Shown one piece after another: positions 8,927-17,186 of a DNA stretch of 46,387 nt. Within the stretch, counting starts at the first letter, position 1. Every line of letters starts with the position of its first letter. The stretch lies in NCBI GenBank assembly GCA_964522605.1, contig CAZFWV010000016.1, forward strand, positions 1 through 46,387, written 5' to 3'. The notes under the pieces are model-generated. The model saw only the letters and a list, made by a program, of their open reading frames with translations, had not been told where the DNA came from and made no database searches. A program made the position numbers and the translations under genes. The DNA comes from CAVZLD01 sp964522605. Lineage in GTDB: Bacteria > Planctomycetota > Planctomycetia > Pirellulales > Pirellulaceae.

Positions 8927-9925
8927 ATGTCGGTGATCGAAATTCAGGGACTGGAGAAGTCCTACCGGGTCTATCAGAAGCAGGAGGGGCTGGGCGCCTC
9001 GCTGCGCGGTCTTTTTCGTCGCGAATATCGCGAGGTTCAGGCCGTTCGAGGGATCGATCTGACGGTGAATCAAGGCGAGTTCGTTGCCTTTCTGGGCCCT
9101 AACGGAGCGGGAAAGACAACCACGCTGAAGCTGCTCTCGGGCGTCATTTATCCGTCGGCGGGATCCGCGTCGGTTCTTGGACACGTTCCCTGGAAGCGAG
9201 AAAACGCCTATCGACGCCGCTTTGCCCTCGTGATGGGGCAAAAGAATCAACTCTGGTGGGACCTGCCGGCGAATGAGTCGTTTCGATTGCACCAGCAGAT
9301 CTACCAGATTGAGCCTCAGGCATTTCAGCACACGTGCGACGAGTTAAGTTCATTGCTCGGTGTTCGTCATTTACTGCGACAGCCGGTACGCGAGTTGTCC
9401 TTGGGCGAACGAATGAAGATGGAATTGATCGCGGCCCTGTTGCATTCCCCCCAGGTGTTGTTCCTCGATGAACCGACGATTGGCCTGGATGTTGTCGCTC
9501 AGCACAAGATCCAGCAGTTCTTGAAACATTATCAGGAGGCGCGACAGACGACGATCTTGTTGACGAGCCATTACATGAAGGATGTTGCGGCCCTTTGCCA
9601 ACGAGTCGTCATTATCACGCAAGGCCAAATCAAATACGATGGTTCGCTCGGGGGCATCGTCGACCGGTTCAGTCGCCACAAACGCGTGACGCTCTTGTTC
9701 GCGGACGATCATCTGCCGGAACGCCTTGAACAGTATGGCGAAGTTGTTCAAATGATGCCTCCAAAGGCGACGCTGCAGATCGAGCGACAGCATGTGGCGC
9801 GCTCGCTGGCGGCGATTCTGCGACAGCATCCCATTGAAGATGTCAGCGTGGAGGATCCGCCGCTGGAAGAAGTGATCGCGGAAATGTTTGCTCAGGTCGA
9901 GCAACTCTCGGCCACACCGGTTTAG
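8927..9925 (+). CDS. ABC-2 type transporter ATP-binding protein
   Basis: Nucleotide-binding subunit of an export-type ABC transporter. The 332-residue protein has Walker A GPNGAGKTT, a Q-loop at MGQKNQLWWDLP, the signature LSLGERMKMEL, Walker B VLFLDEPTIGLD and the H-loop LLTSHYMKD, all in order. A long C-terminal extension (about 240-332) follows. The QLWWDLP form of the Q-loop and the two DUF990-like permeases downstream match the COG4586/COG4587/COG3694 three-component exporters of unknown substrate. It is the first gene of a probable operon that ends with a TIM-barrel protein and an EboC-like prenyltransferase. Confidence 0.9.
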   Translation: MSVIEIQGLEKSYRVYQKQEGLGASLRGLFRREYREVQAVRGIDLTVNQGEFVAFLGPNGAGKTTTLKLLSGVIYPSAGSASVLGHVPWKRENAYRRRFALVMGQKNQLWWDLPANESFRLHQQIYQIEPQAFQHTCDELSSLLGVRHLLRQPVRELSLGERMKMELIAALLHSPQVLFLDEPTIGLDVVAQHKIQQFLKHYQEARQTTILLTSHYMKDVAALCQRVVIITQGQIKYDGSLGGIVDRFSRHKRVTLLFADDHLPERLEQYGEVVQMMPPKATLQIERQHVARSLAAILRQHPIEDVSVEDPPLEEVIAEMFAQVEQLSATPV

Positions 9926-10007
9926 TGCGCTCGAAACTCACGGGCTTCGGCCGGGCGACGCGGATTGGCTCTTGAGATCCCTGAGCCGCATTGACTGATG
10001 AGTTTCT

Positions 10008-10886
10008 ATGTCAGCAACCAATTCCCTCCTTCCGACAGCAGCACGGGGATCGACGATTCAGGCGCGAATCGCGACCTGGTGGACGATCTTGCGGATTGCC
10101 TTGGAGGAACGGATGGTGTATCGAGGCGATTTCGCATTGGGTACTCTGATGCGGTTTCTGCCGATCGTGACCCAGATTTTTCTTTGGCAGGCCGTCTTCG
10201 AAACGATTTCCCCTGCAGGAATCGCTGACCCGGAAATCCGCGGATACGTCTACAACGACTTCGTGGCGTATTACCTGTTGACGATGGTATCGCGCGCGTT
10301 TTCCAGCATGCCTGGCTTGTCTCGCGGAATCGCACTGCAAGTGCGCGATGGCCAGATCAAGAAGTACATCATCCAGCCGATCGACCTCCTGAGCTTCCTG
10401 CTACTTGGTCGAGTTGCGCATAAACTGGCCTACTATACCGTGGCACTCATTCCATTTGCTCTGGTCTTTACTCTCTGCCGCGGATACTTCCCTGGTTGGC
10501 CTGACCCGGTCACACTGCTCGCGTTTCTCCTCTCGCTGGTCATGGCCTTTCTACTGGGATTCTATCTCGAAGCGTCTCTCGGATTGATCAGTTTCTGGTG
10601 GCTCGAAATCAGCTCTCTGTTGTTCGTCTATATGCTGTTCAACTTCTTCCTGTCCGGACACATGTTTCCTCTGGACATGTTGCCGGAGCCCTGGCGAACG
10701 CTCATCGGTTGGTTGCCGCTCCAGTATCTGGCTTATTTTCCGTCGGCCGTTTTTCTCGGCAAGATTCAAGGAATGGATCTCGTGCGCGGGTTACTTGTTC
10801 AGGCGGGCTGGGTCCTTTTCTTTGTTGTGGGTAGTCGCGTCCTGCTGTCCCGCGGATTGCACCGTTACAGCGGCTTCGGAGGCTGA
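10008..10886 (+). CDS. ABC-2 type permease, COG4587-like (DUF990 family)
   Basis: Integral membrane subunit of the exporter, 292 residues with about six hydrophobic segments. The first is near residues 45-65 and the last near 265-285. The motif GQIKKYIIQPIDLL after the second segment and a C-terminal LLSRGLHRYSGFGG are typical of this permease family. It sits 82 bases after the ATPase and 5 bases before a second, different permease, which suggests a heterodimeric membrane domain. The ATG lacks a strong ribosome-binding site, so the start is less certain than the reading frame. Confidence 0.85.
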   Translation: MSATNSLLPTAARGSTIQARIATWWTILRIALEERMVYRGDFALGTLMRFLPIVTQIFLWQAVFETISPAGIADPEIRGYVYNDFVAYYLLTMVSRAFSSMPGLSRGIALQVRDGQIKKYIIQPIDLLSFLLLGRVAHKLAYYTVALIPFALVFTLCRGYFPGWPDPVTLLAFLLSLVMAFLLGFYLEASLGLISFWWLEISSLLFVYMLFNFFLSGHMFPLDMLPEPWRTLIGWLPLQYLAYFPSAVFLGKIQGMDLVRGLLVQAGWVLFFVVGSRVLLSRGLHRYSGFGG

Positions 10887-10891
10887 ATGCG

Positions 10892-11755
10892 ATGGTATTC
10901 CGTGATGATCAGCCATCCTATCCGGCCGTGTTGCGGACGATTCTGCGGAACAGTCTCGTGCGCGATATGTCCTTCCGCTGGAACTTTGTGCTCGATTGTC
11001 TTTCCTCGACGTCCTGGGTCTTCATGAACCTCGGCTTCTACCTGTTGATTTTCCAGTTCGCGTCGGAAATCGGTCGTGGAACAGGTTGGGGAAAGTACGA
11101 GTTCTTCGTTTTTTTGTCCACGACCATGTTCGTCAACAGTGTTGTGCAGGCGTTCTTCATGCCGAGTGCCGAGGAGCTTAGTGAGCTGATTCGGACGGGC
11201 AATCTTGACTTCGCTCTCCTGAAGCCGATCGATACGCAATTCCTTGTGTCGTTCTACCGAGTCGAATGGTCCTCTCTGTCGAACTTCCTCGTCGGGGTGC
11301 TTCTGTTGGGATATTGCCTGTTGAAACTGACGACACGTGCCGCGGACCCGCTCGAACTACATCCCGTCGTATTCCTGCTCTATCCCTTCTACGTGCTATG
11401 TGGGATCTTGATTCTGTACAGTCTGATGATCAGTCTGGCGGCGACGAGCATTTGGCTGGGACGGAATCAGTCGCTGTACAACTTCTGGTTTTACATTACA
11501 AATTTTTCGCGGTATCCGATGGAAATCTACAAGGGTACATATGGCACGCCTCTGCAGACGTTCTTTACGTTCATTATTCCCGTGCTGGTTGTGGTCAACG
11601 TCCCGGCACGCCTCATGGCCTGGCCGCTAGAACCCGTGGGCAGCGGAGCTTGGCGCTTACCGGCGTTCGCCATTGTCGCGACGCTCGCGGCGCTGGTCTT
11701 TTCGCGCTGGGTCTTCGTCCGTGCCCTGCACGCGTATCGCAGCGCAAGTAGCTAG
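10892..11755 (+). CDS. ABC-2 type permease, COG3694-like (DUF990 family)
   Basis: Second membrane subunit of the exporter, 287 residues with about six hydrophobic stretches. It has an ELIRTGNLDFALLKPIDTQF motif, the counterpart of the GQIKKYIIQPIDLL loop in its neighbour. GGAGG lies 9 bases before the ATG, within the end of the preceding gene, so the two permeases are probably translationally coupled. The protein ends in VFVRALHAYRSASS. The substrate is not evident from sequence. Confidence 0.85.
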   Translation: MVFRDDQPSYPAVLRTILRNSLVRDMSFRWNFVLDCLSSTSWVFMNLGFYLLIFQFASEIGRGTGWGKYEFFVFLSTTMFVNSVVQAFFMPSAEELSELIRTGNLDFALLKPIDTQFLVSFYRVEWSSLSNFLVGVLLLGYCLLKLTTRAADPLELHPVVFLLYPFYVLCGILILYSLMISLAATSIWLGRNQSLYNFWFYITNFSRYPMEIYKGTYGTPLQTFFTFIIPVLVVVNVPARLMAWPLEPVGSGAWRLPAFAIVATLAALVFSRWVFVRALHAYRSASS

Positions 11756-11883
11756 GGCACGTGTCCGCGAGTTGTCGTTTTCTCGGGTTCCGCAGGTCAA
11801 TTCAACGGAAGCTCGAGTGCAGCGATCTCACCCTGCGGTTAGAATCAAGCTTTTGGTCGGTTGCGCTGAGGAGTGCTGGTCCA

Positions 11884-12744
11884 ATGCAGTTGGCATTCAG
11901 TAGTAATGCGTTCATGAGATACTCCGTGGAGGAGACGATCGCGCGTGTGGCGGCCGTGGGGTATCGGGGGGTGGAGATTCTGGCCGATGTCCCTCACGCG
12001 TGGCCCGTCCATTTGCTGCCCGAGCGAAAGCGGTCGATCCGCGAACATCTCGAGCGATATGATCTCCAGATCTCGAACATCAATGCTTTCATGATGAATG
12101 CCGTCGGCGACCCGCGGCAGCCCTACTGGCATCCTGGTTGGACCGACCCCGACCCGCACTATCGGGCGATTCGCCGGGAGCATACGCTGCGCGCGCTGCA
12201 TTTGGCGGGTGAATTCGCTGCGCCCAGCATTACGACGGAACCGGGGGGCTGTCTTGCGCCGGGGCAGAGCCGCGACGAGGCATCGGCGATTTTCTATGAG
12301 GAGTTGATGCCCTGTGTCGAGTTGGCGGAGCGATTGGAAGTCGATTTATTGCTCGAGCCCGAGCCGGGCTTGTTAATTGAGCGGTTCGATCAGTATCTGG
12401 AGTTTGTTGAGCGCCTGGATACTCCTCGCGTCGGACTCAACTTCGACATCGGACACGCGTTTTGTGTCGGAGAGGATCCGGCGGAGTGGATTGGCAAGAT
12501 GGCGGACCACACCCGCCATTTCCATATCGAAGACATCGCTGCGTCACGGGTCCACGCGCATTTGATTCCCGGTCAAGGCGCGATCGATTTCCCCACGACG
12601 TTGCGGGCAATTCAGCAGTCAGGCTACGACGGGTGGGTGACCGTCGAATTGTATCCCTACGTCGATCAACCGGACGCGGCAGCGGCGGAGGCGCGCGCGT
12701 TCCTGCTCGACGCGGCCCAAAGTGCCGATGTGGACCTGGCCTGA
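11884..12744 (+). CDS. TIM-barrel sugar phosphate isomerase/epimerase-like protein
   Basis: Xylose-isomerase-like TIM barrel (AP endonuclease family 2), 286 residues. Candidate metal ligands sit at strand ends: Glu158 in LLLEPEPG, Asp188 and His191 in NFDIGHAF, His214 in HFHIED and Glu255 in VTVELYP. The start is the ATG with GAGGAG 10 bases upstream; residues encoded further upstream do not fit the fold. Its stop overlaps the start of the UbiA gene (TGATG), so the two are translated together. The ebo cluster also contains a TIM-barrel protein (EboE), but that is longer (about 390 residues), so this may be a functional stand-in rather than EboE itself. The reaction is unknown. Confidence 0.85.
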   Translation: MQLAFSSNAFMRYSVEETIARVAAVGYRGVEILADVPHAWPVHLLPERKRSIREHLERYDLQISNINAFMMNAVGDPRQPYWHPGWTDPDPHYRAIRREHTLRALHLAGEFAAPSITTEPGGCLAPGQSRDEASAIFYEELMPCVELAERLEVDLLLEPEPGLLIERFDQYLEFVERLDTPRVGLNFDIGHAFCVGEDPAEWIGKMADHTRHFHIEDIAASRVHAHLIPGQGAIDFPTTLRAIQQSGYDGWVTVELYPYVDQPDAAAAEARAFLLDAAQSADVDLA

Positions 12745-13685
12745 TGACGCATGACGGACACATCGTTTCCCGTGGTTGGGCCTACGTGCAATTGATGCGG
12801 TTGCCCAATCTGTTTACCGCCTGGGCGGACGTCAGCATGGGATCTCTGCTGGCCAGTCGTGGTGCGGTGCCCGCTCGCGTTTTTCTCCCGTTGTTGGCAA
12901 GTTCAAGCTGTCTGTATCTCGCGGGAATGGTGCTCAACGACGTGTGCGACTATCGGCAAGATTGCCACGAGCGTCCGCAGCGCCCCTTGCCATCGGGCCG
13001 GATCCGACGGAGCGACGCGACGAAGCTGGGGATCGCGCTGTTAATCGCCGGAGTCAGCGCCGCCGGGGTCGCCTCGTGGTTGCAGGGGTCTGCAGCGAGC
13101 GGACTCATTGCCCTGGGACTGGCGGCCTGTGTGCTGGCCTATGACGTCGGAATGAAACGCACTATCTTCGGGCCAATGTGCATGGGGGGCTGCCGGTTTC
13201 TGAACGTCCTGTTGGGAACGAGCATCACCGGCGACGTTCCCCCGCCGGCCCCCGCCGGTGCGATTGCCCTCGGCATCGGCGTCTACGTGGCGGGGATCAC
13301 GTGGTTTGCACGAACGGAAGCACGTGATAGTCGACGAGCGTCACTTGTCGGTGGGGCGCTCGTCATGGCCGCGGGAATCGGCTTGCTCATGCTAGGGCCG
13401 CTTCGTATCGGTTCCGGTCGGCCCTTGTTGCCCCAGTTGACTCATCCAGGGATCTGGCCGGCCCTTCTATTGCTCCTGATGTTGCCCGTTGGACGACAGG
13501 TCGTCGCGGCAATCCTTCAACCCACGCCGAGTCGCGTGCAGTACGCGGTAAAGCAGGCGATCGGCGCGCTGATTCTGCTGGATGCTGCCGTTTGTCTGGC
13601 GACCGTTGGAATTCCTGCCGCGTTGGCCGTGCTGAGTCTGATGATTCCGATGATCATTCTGGGACGTTGGATCGAGTCCACCTGA
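12744..13685 (+). CDS. eboC: UbiA-family prenyltransferase, EboC-like
   Basis: Multi-pass membrane protein of 313 residues with about nine hydrophobic segments. The first UbiA aspartate motif is intact: NDVCDYRQD at 65-73 fits NDxxDxxxD and is followed by RPLPSGRI. The second canonical DxxxD motif is not clear; the matching loop reads FARTEARDSRR. The pattern of PNLFTAWADV near the N-terminus, a lone YD at 133-134, and VKQAIGALILLDA near the C-terminus resembles EboC of the ebo cluster rather than UbiA, MenA or chlorophyll synthase. Its ATG overlaps the TIM-barrel stop. The position behind an ABC exporter suggests a role in preparing or moving a lipid or isoprenoid-linked compound; this is inference. 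Confidence 0.82.
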   Translation: MTHDGHIVSRGWAYVQLMRLPNLFTAWADVSMGSLLASRGAVPARVFLPLLASSSCLYLAGMVLNDVCDYRQDCHERPQRPLPSGRIRRSDATKLGIALLIAGVSAAGVASWLQGSAASGLIALGLAACVLAYDVGMKRTIFGPMCMGGCRFLNVLLGTSITGDVPPPAPAGAIALGIGVYVAGITWFARTEARDSRRASLVGGALVMAAGIGLLMLGPLRIGSGRPLLPQLTHPGIWPALLLLLMLPVGRQVVAAILQPTPSRVQYAVKQAIGALILLDAAVCLATVGIPAALAVLSLMIPMIILGRWIEST

Positions 13686-13780
13686 GGGAAACCGGATTCG
13701 GGACCCATGATTACGGCAGAAACGGGTTCTGCGACGTGAGGCATCGGATCCAATTCCCGCCTGCGCTTTTTGAAGTCGCA

Positions 13781-13822
13781 CATTTCGTCAGTTTGTAGCC
13801 GAATTCGTGAGAATTCGGGGGC
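13781..13822. repeat. 42-base repeat left of gap 1, with EcoRI-bearing palindrome
   Basis: These 42 bases recur exactly at 13923-13964 on the other side of the N run. They contain a perfect hairpin: CCGAATTC (13799-13806), loop GTGA, GAATTCGG (13811-13818). Identical sequence on both sides means either unmerged contig ends or a tandem array that the assembler could not cross. Confidence 0.9.
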
Positions 13823-13922
13823 NNNNNNNNNNNNNNNNNNNNNNNNNNNNNNNNNNNNNNNNNNNNNNNNNNNNNNNNNNNNNNNNNNNNNNNNNNNNNN
13901 NNNNNNNNNNNNNNNNNNNNNN
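13823..13922. other. assembly gap 1 (100 N)
   Basis: A run of exactly 100 N between two copies of the same 42-base sequence. Its length is a placeholder, so the true distance between the EboC-like gene and the GH127 gene is unknown. No gene can be called across it. Confidence 0.95.
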
Positions 13923-13936
13923 CATTTCGTCAGTTT

Positions 13937-14017
13937 GTAGCCGAATTCGTGAGAATTCGGGGGCTTCGTCGGTGGGTCCCCTGCTCGAGACGTCCGAATT
14001 CTCACGAATTCGGCTAC
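13937..14017. repeat. nested inverted repeat (GTAGCCGAATTC family)
   Basis: Two perfect 24-base arms (13937-13960 and 13994-14017) are inverted around a 33-base spacer. Each arm is itself a palindrome, CCGAATTC-GTGA-GAATTCGG. The unit could fold as one long hairpin or two small ones. It lies between the convergent eboC-like and GH127 genes, where a two-way transcription terminator would fit. No T-run follows, so the function is open; it is equally readable as a dispersed repeat. Confidence 0.85.
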
Positions 14018-14037
14018 GTGCAACTCCACAACCTGCG

Positions 14038-16884
14038 CTAGGGGTTCGACCGAGCCCACTGTCGAACCTCGTCCGCCGAAAGTGCTCGCGCGAAGAAGCG
14101 TAAGTCGCAGAAACGACCGGCGAGGAACTCCGGTCCGGAGAATCGTGGGTTGCCGCCGATGGCGAATTCCGTCGATCCCGACCAGATTGAATCGGGAACT
14201 CGAGTCGCGTGCACAGGTTGACCGTCGACATACAGCGTTAGTTGCTCGCCGTGCTTGACTGCGGCCACGTGATACCATCGGTTCCGCTCCAACGCGATTC
14301 CGTTGGTGCTGTAGGCCTGATGGGCTTCAATCCGAGCAAACAATTGTCGTCCCTCGATGACCAAACGAAGGGGATCATCCATTCCGGCCGTCCAGGCGCT
14401 GAAGATTTGCCCGTAATTTGACGTCGGAAACTCTCTCAGCTGAACCCAGATTCCAACCGAATAATCGTCTTCGGGGAATGCGGTGATCTGGTATTTGAGC
14501 CGACCGTTGCGACCGTTGAGTTCCACGGAGCCATCGTCTTCGCCCATGCGACCGGCGGATGGAGTCCAGCCGATCGCTTCCAGCAACTTCCCATATTGGG
14601 CCTTCGGATCTCCGTGAAGCTGTGCTTCCGTCAGCATGCCATCTGCAGCGCGAACTTGATCGTGCGCAGAAGGGGCCGGCAACGCCAAGGGATCCACGAC
14701 AAATTGTTTTCGAGGTGGGCTGCTCGTGCGGACGCCAAACTCGTTGCCTCGGAGGACGGCCCAATAGTACGGTCGATTCGTTTCCAGTCGCGAAATGTCG
14801 AGCGAAGAGACCGTAATCGATCGAGGATTTGTTGTTCGGTGCCGCTGTACCACGCGATCGCCGGCAGGATCGCTCGAAATGACGACTTCATGCCAGGTCT
14901 TCGGATCCGATACCGTCTTCCGCCAGGAGAACGTCACGTCTCCGGCAGAAAAACGGGTGCGATTGGGCGGGCGATCCGCCACAGGCCGCGGGGGCCGCGC
15001 GCCATCAGCGGGCAACCAACTCTCATAGTGACTTCGGGGTGTCCCCTCGATGTCCGTTGAGCCGGCGCTGGCAAAATCGATCAACTGGAGAGTCGTTGCC
15101 GATTCACCGGGAATCTCGACACGGAGCGCCGGTGGAACCGAGTCGGGCGTCCCGGTTCGGGCACCTTTTGGAGGCAAAACCTGCGCGGACGACAGATCCC
15201 GAATAGCGATGGCAGGAGTCGGAATCGCTTGAAATCGGTCGTCGGCCGCCAGGAGGATCGGACCGCGATACAGTGCGATTCGGCCTGCTTGCTCCCGGTC
15301 CCCTGTCTCGTAGTGCATCGCAAGATCGAAACGGATCGTCAGTTGCTCGTCATGCCAGATTCGTGGAATCAAACAGTACTTTCCCGGTGGAACCTCCTCG
15401 ATCGGTTCGTTTGCGATGTGAATGCTCGTGGCGGATGACCAATTGGGGATTCGCAGAGCCAGCGTGAACTCGCATGGTTTTTCCGTTTGGATTCGAACCT
15501 GAACTTGCTCCTGGTAAGGATAGTTGCCTTCCGTGCGGATCGTCACCGGTGTTCCATCGGAGAGCGTCACCCGGGCTTCCATGGGACCCCAGTATTGAAT
15601 CGCGAGGCCGTCGGGTCGACGCAGTACGGCCCATTGACTTAGGATGCCGTAGCCGCGGGGCCCGTTGACGGAGCAACAATTCAGGTCCGGTGTATCGGGC
15701 CGCGCCTGGAAGCGGATTTCCACGTGCGACGGAATTCGTTGTCCATTCATCGGAGTATTGTAAGTGCACCATCGCCCCGACGGATGCTGAGCTCCGAGTG
15801 CCGCGTTGTAGAGTGACAACTCAAGGTCATCCGCAATGGAAGAATCGCCAGTCAGCTTGAGCGCCTCGAGCATGATCTCCTGCCAGGCAATCACGCAACA
15901 GGTTTCGATCGCGTCGTTCGCAAAAGGATTCCCCGTCGCCTGTTCTCCCGACGAAAACCCACCCGTGTTGCGCAAATCCCACTGGCGAATACTGGCCCAA
16001 TGCTGCAGAAAGGCGGTGCGATAGTCGGCATCGCCCGTGATCCGATAGAGATCGGCGAGCCCCTGGAGGCTGTGAAGGCTTTCCCAGCGAGGCCGCGGTG
16101 TGCGGAAAAACTCGCGGCCAGCCAGTCCCGTTCGATAATAGTCGCCGGCCTGTTCGAAGTCGCGTACGACCTCGAGCGCCATCTGCAGATATCGCGCTTG
16201 ACCCGTGCTTCGATAGAGTTGCGTCATTCCATGAACGATCGCCATGTTCATCTCAGGCGACCCGGCATCTACGACGCGGAGTGGACCGGCCAGGAATGTG
16301 TCACACACCAGGTCGCCGATCCGCTCGGCCACCCGTTGCGCCTGGAGATCTCCCGTCTGTTCGGCCCACCGGAGCAGGGCCAGCAAGACATGGTAGTGCC
16401 CCCACAGGTCCCAATGGCCGCGCAGCCGCTCTGCCTTGGGCCATGGTCCCAGGTATCCATCTTCGGCCTGCAACTCGATCAGCCGCTGAACGACCTCGGA
16501 GAGCTGCTCAAACAATTCTTGATTCTCGGTCATCCGCACGGCCTGCACGCCCGAGATCAGGTACTTGCCAACGAACTCACCCGCCCAGGGGACCAGATCG
16601 GGTGCCGAACCGTTGTCGCGGCGGGCCAGCATCTCCAGTAAGCCAGGATTCTCGCGAGGAGCGATCATCAACCACTGCGTCGCGTTTTCTTCAATCCGAT
16701 CGCCAACGAAACCCTCAAGCCGATACCGCGGATGCGGGATCTCTGTCAGCACGTCGTCGGCGAAGATGGGAGTGACCAGCACCAGGCCGATGACCCAACC
16801 GATTGCACAGACGAAACGGATCGACCTGACCGCGGCAGAGACGGTGTAAGAAAAGTCGCCGACCATGTTCACGTTCCTTTCCAT
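14038..16884 (-). CDS. secreted GH127-family glycoside hydrolase with C-terminal LamG-like domain
   Basis: Large exported carbohydrate-active protein, 948 residues. A signal peptide (hydrophobic core about 25-40, ending TPIFA) is followed by a GH127 / DUF1680 alpha-toroid domain (about 50-560). GH127 zinc-site residues are recognisable: Glu327 and Cys329 in IETCC, and Cys403-Cys404 in LNCCSVNGPRG. The TGGFSSGEQ segment may hold the acid/base Glu314. A fibronectin-III-like stretch (about 650-745) and a concanavalin/LamG-like domain (about 760-945, with YHVAAVKHGEQLTLYVDGQ) follow and probably bind glycans. Characterised GH127 members are beta-L-arabinofuranosidases; the exact substrate here is unknown. 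It diverges from a DUF1080 gene. Confidence 0.85.
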   Translation of the reverse strand: MERNVNMVGDFSYTVSAAVRSIRFVCAIGWVIGLVLVTPIFADDVLTEIPHPRYRLEGFVGDRIEENATQWLMIAPRENPGLLEMLARRDNGSAPDLVPWAGEFVGKYLISGVQAVRMTENQELFEQLSEVVQRLIELQAEDGYLGPWPKAERLRGHWDLWGHYHVLLALLRWAEQTGDLQAQRVAERIGDLVCDTFLAGPLRVVDAGSPEMNMAIVHGMTQLYRSTGQARYLQMALEVVRDFEQAGDYYRTGLAGREFFRTPRPRWESLHSLQGLADLYRITGDADYRTAFLQHWASIRQWDLRNTGGFSSGEQATGNPFANDAIETCCVIAWQEIMLEALKLTGDSSIADDLELSLYNAALGAQHPSGRWCTYNTPMNGQRIPSHVEIRFQARPDTPDLNCCSVNGPRGYGILSQWAVLRRPDGLAIQYWGPMEARVTLSDGTPVTIRTEGNYPYQEQVQVRIQTEKPCEFTLALRIPNWSSATSIHIANEPIEEVPPGKYCLIPRIWHDEQLTIRFDLAMHYETGDREQAGRIALYRGPILLAADDRFQAIPTPAIAIRDLSSAQVLPPKGARTGTPDSVPPALRVEIPGESATTLQLIDFASAGSTDIEGTPRSHYESWLPADGARPPRPVADRPPNRTRFSAGDVTFSWRKTVSDPKTWHEVVISSDPAGDRVVQRHRTTNPRSITVSSLDISRLETNRPYYWAVLRGNEFGVRTSSPPRKQFVVDPLALPAPSAHDQVRAADGMLTEAQLHGDPKAQYGKLLEAIGWTPSAGRMGEDDGSVELNGRNGRLKYQITAFPEDDYSVGIWVQLREFPTSNYGQIFSAWTAGMDDPLRLVIEGRQLFARIEAHQAYSTNGIALERNRWYHVAAVKHGEQLTLYVDGQPVHATRVPDSIWSGSTEFAIGGNPRFSGPEFLAGRFCDLRFFARALSADEVRQWARSNP

Positions 16885-17186
16885 CGAAGGGGAACGACCT
16901 CCGTCGTAGGATACGCTCTCGCAACCGGGCAGGATAGAACAGATCGAACACAGAACGAGGTGTGTTCGCGGGCAAAGAGCCTTCGATGTTATGCGTCAGT
17001 CGCTGAGAAGTAGGGGAGTGAGCCGCGGATCAGCGCGGGAGAACGCGGAGTTGCAGCAGTCCGGTCTGGCGCACGAACCCGGTCGCGGATATCATGAGGG
17101 CTTTCAGACCGCCATCGACAGTCCGATCGCCGGACGTCGAGTTGTTCTTGACGTTGTTTTCGACTAGCTCAGGGAGAGAAACAGAG
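16885..17186. other. divergent intergenic region, GH127 / DUF1080
   Basis: About 300 bases shared by two divergently transcribed secreted-protein genes. Imperfect short inverted sequence is seen close to the GH127 start. No convincing sigma-70 promoter pair or operator was recognised. Shared regulation is plausible from the arrangement only. Confidence 0.5.

Noticed and set aside
11884..12744. Calling the TIM-barrel gene eboE
   Set aside because: It is about 100 residues shorter than EboE and looks closer to the general isomerase/epimerase family; left unnamed.
13781..14017. CRISPR array
   Set aside because: The repeats are palindromic, few, in both orientations and not evenly spaced; no cas genes are nearby.
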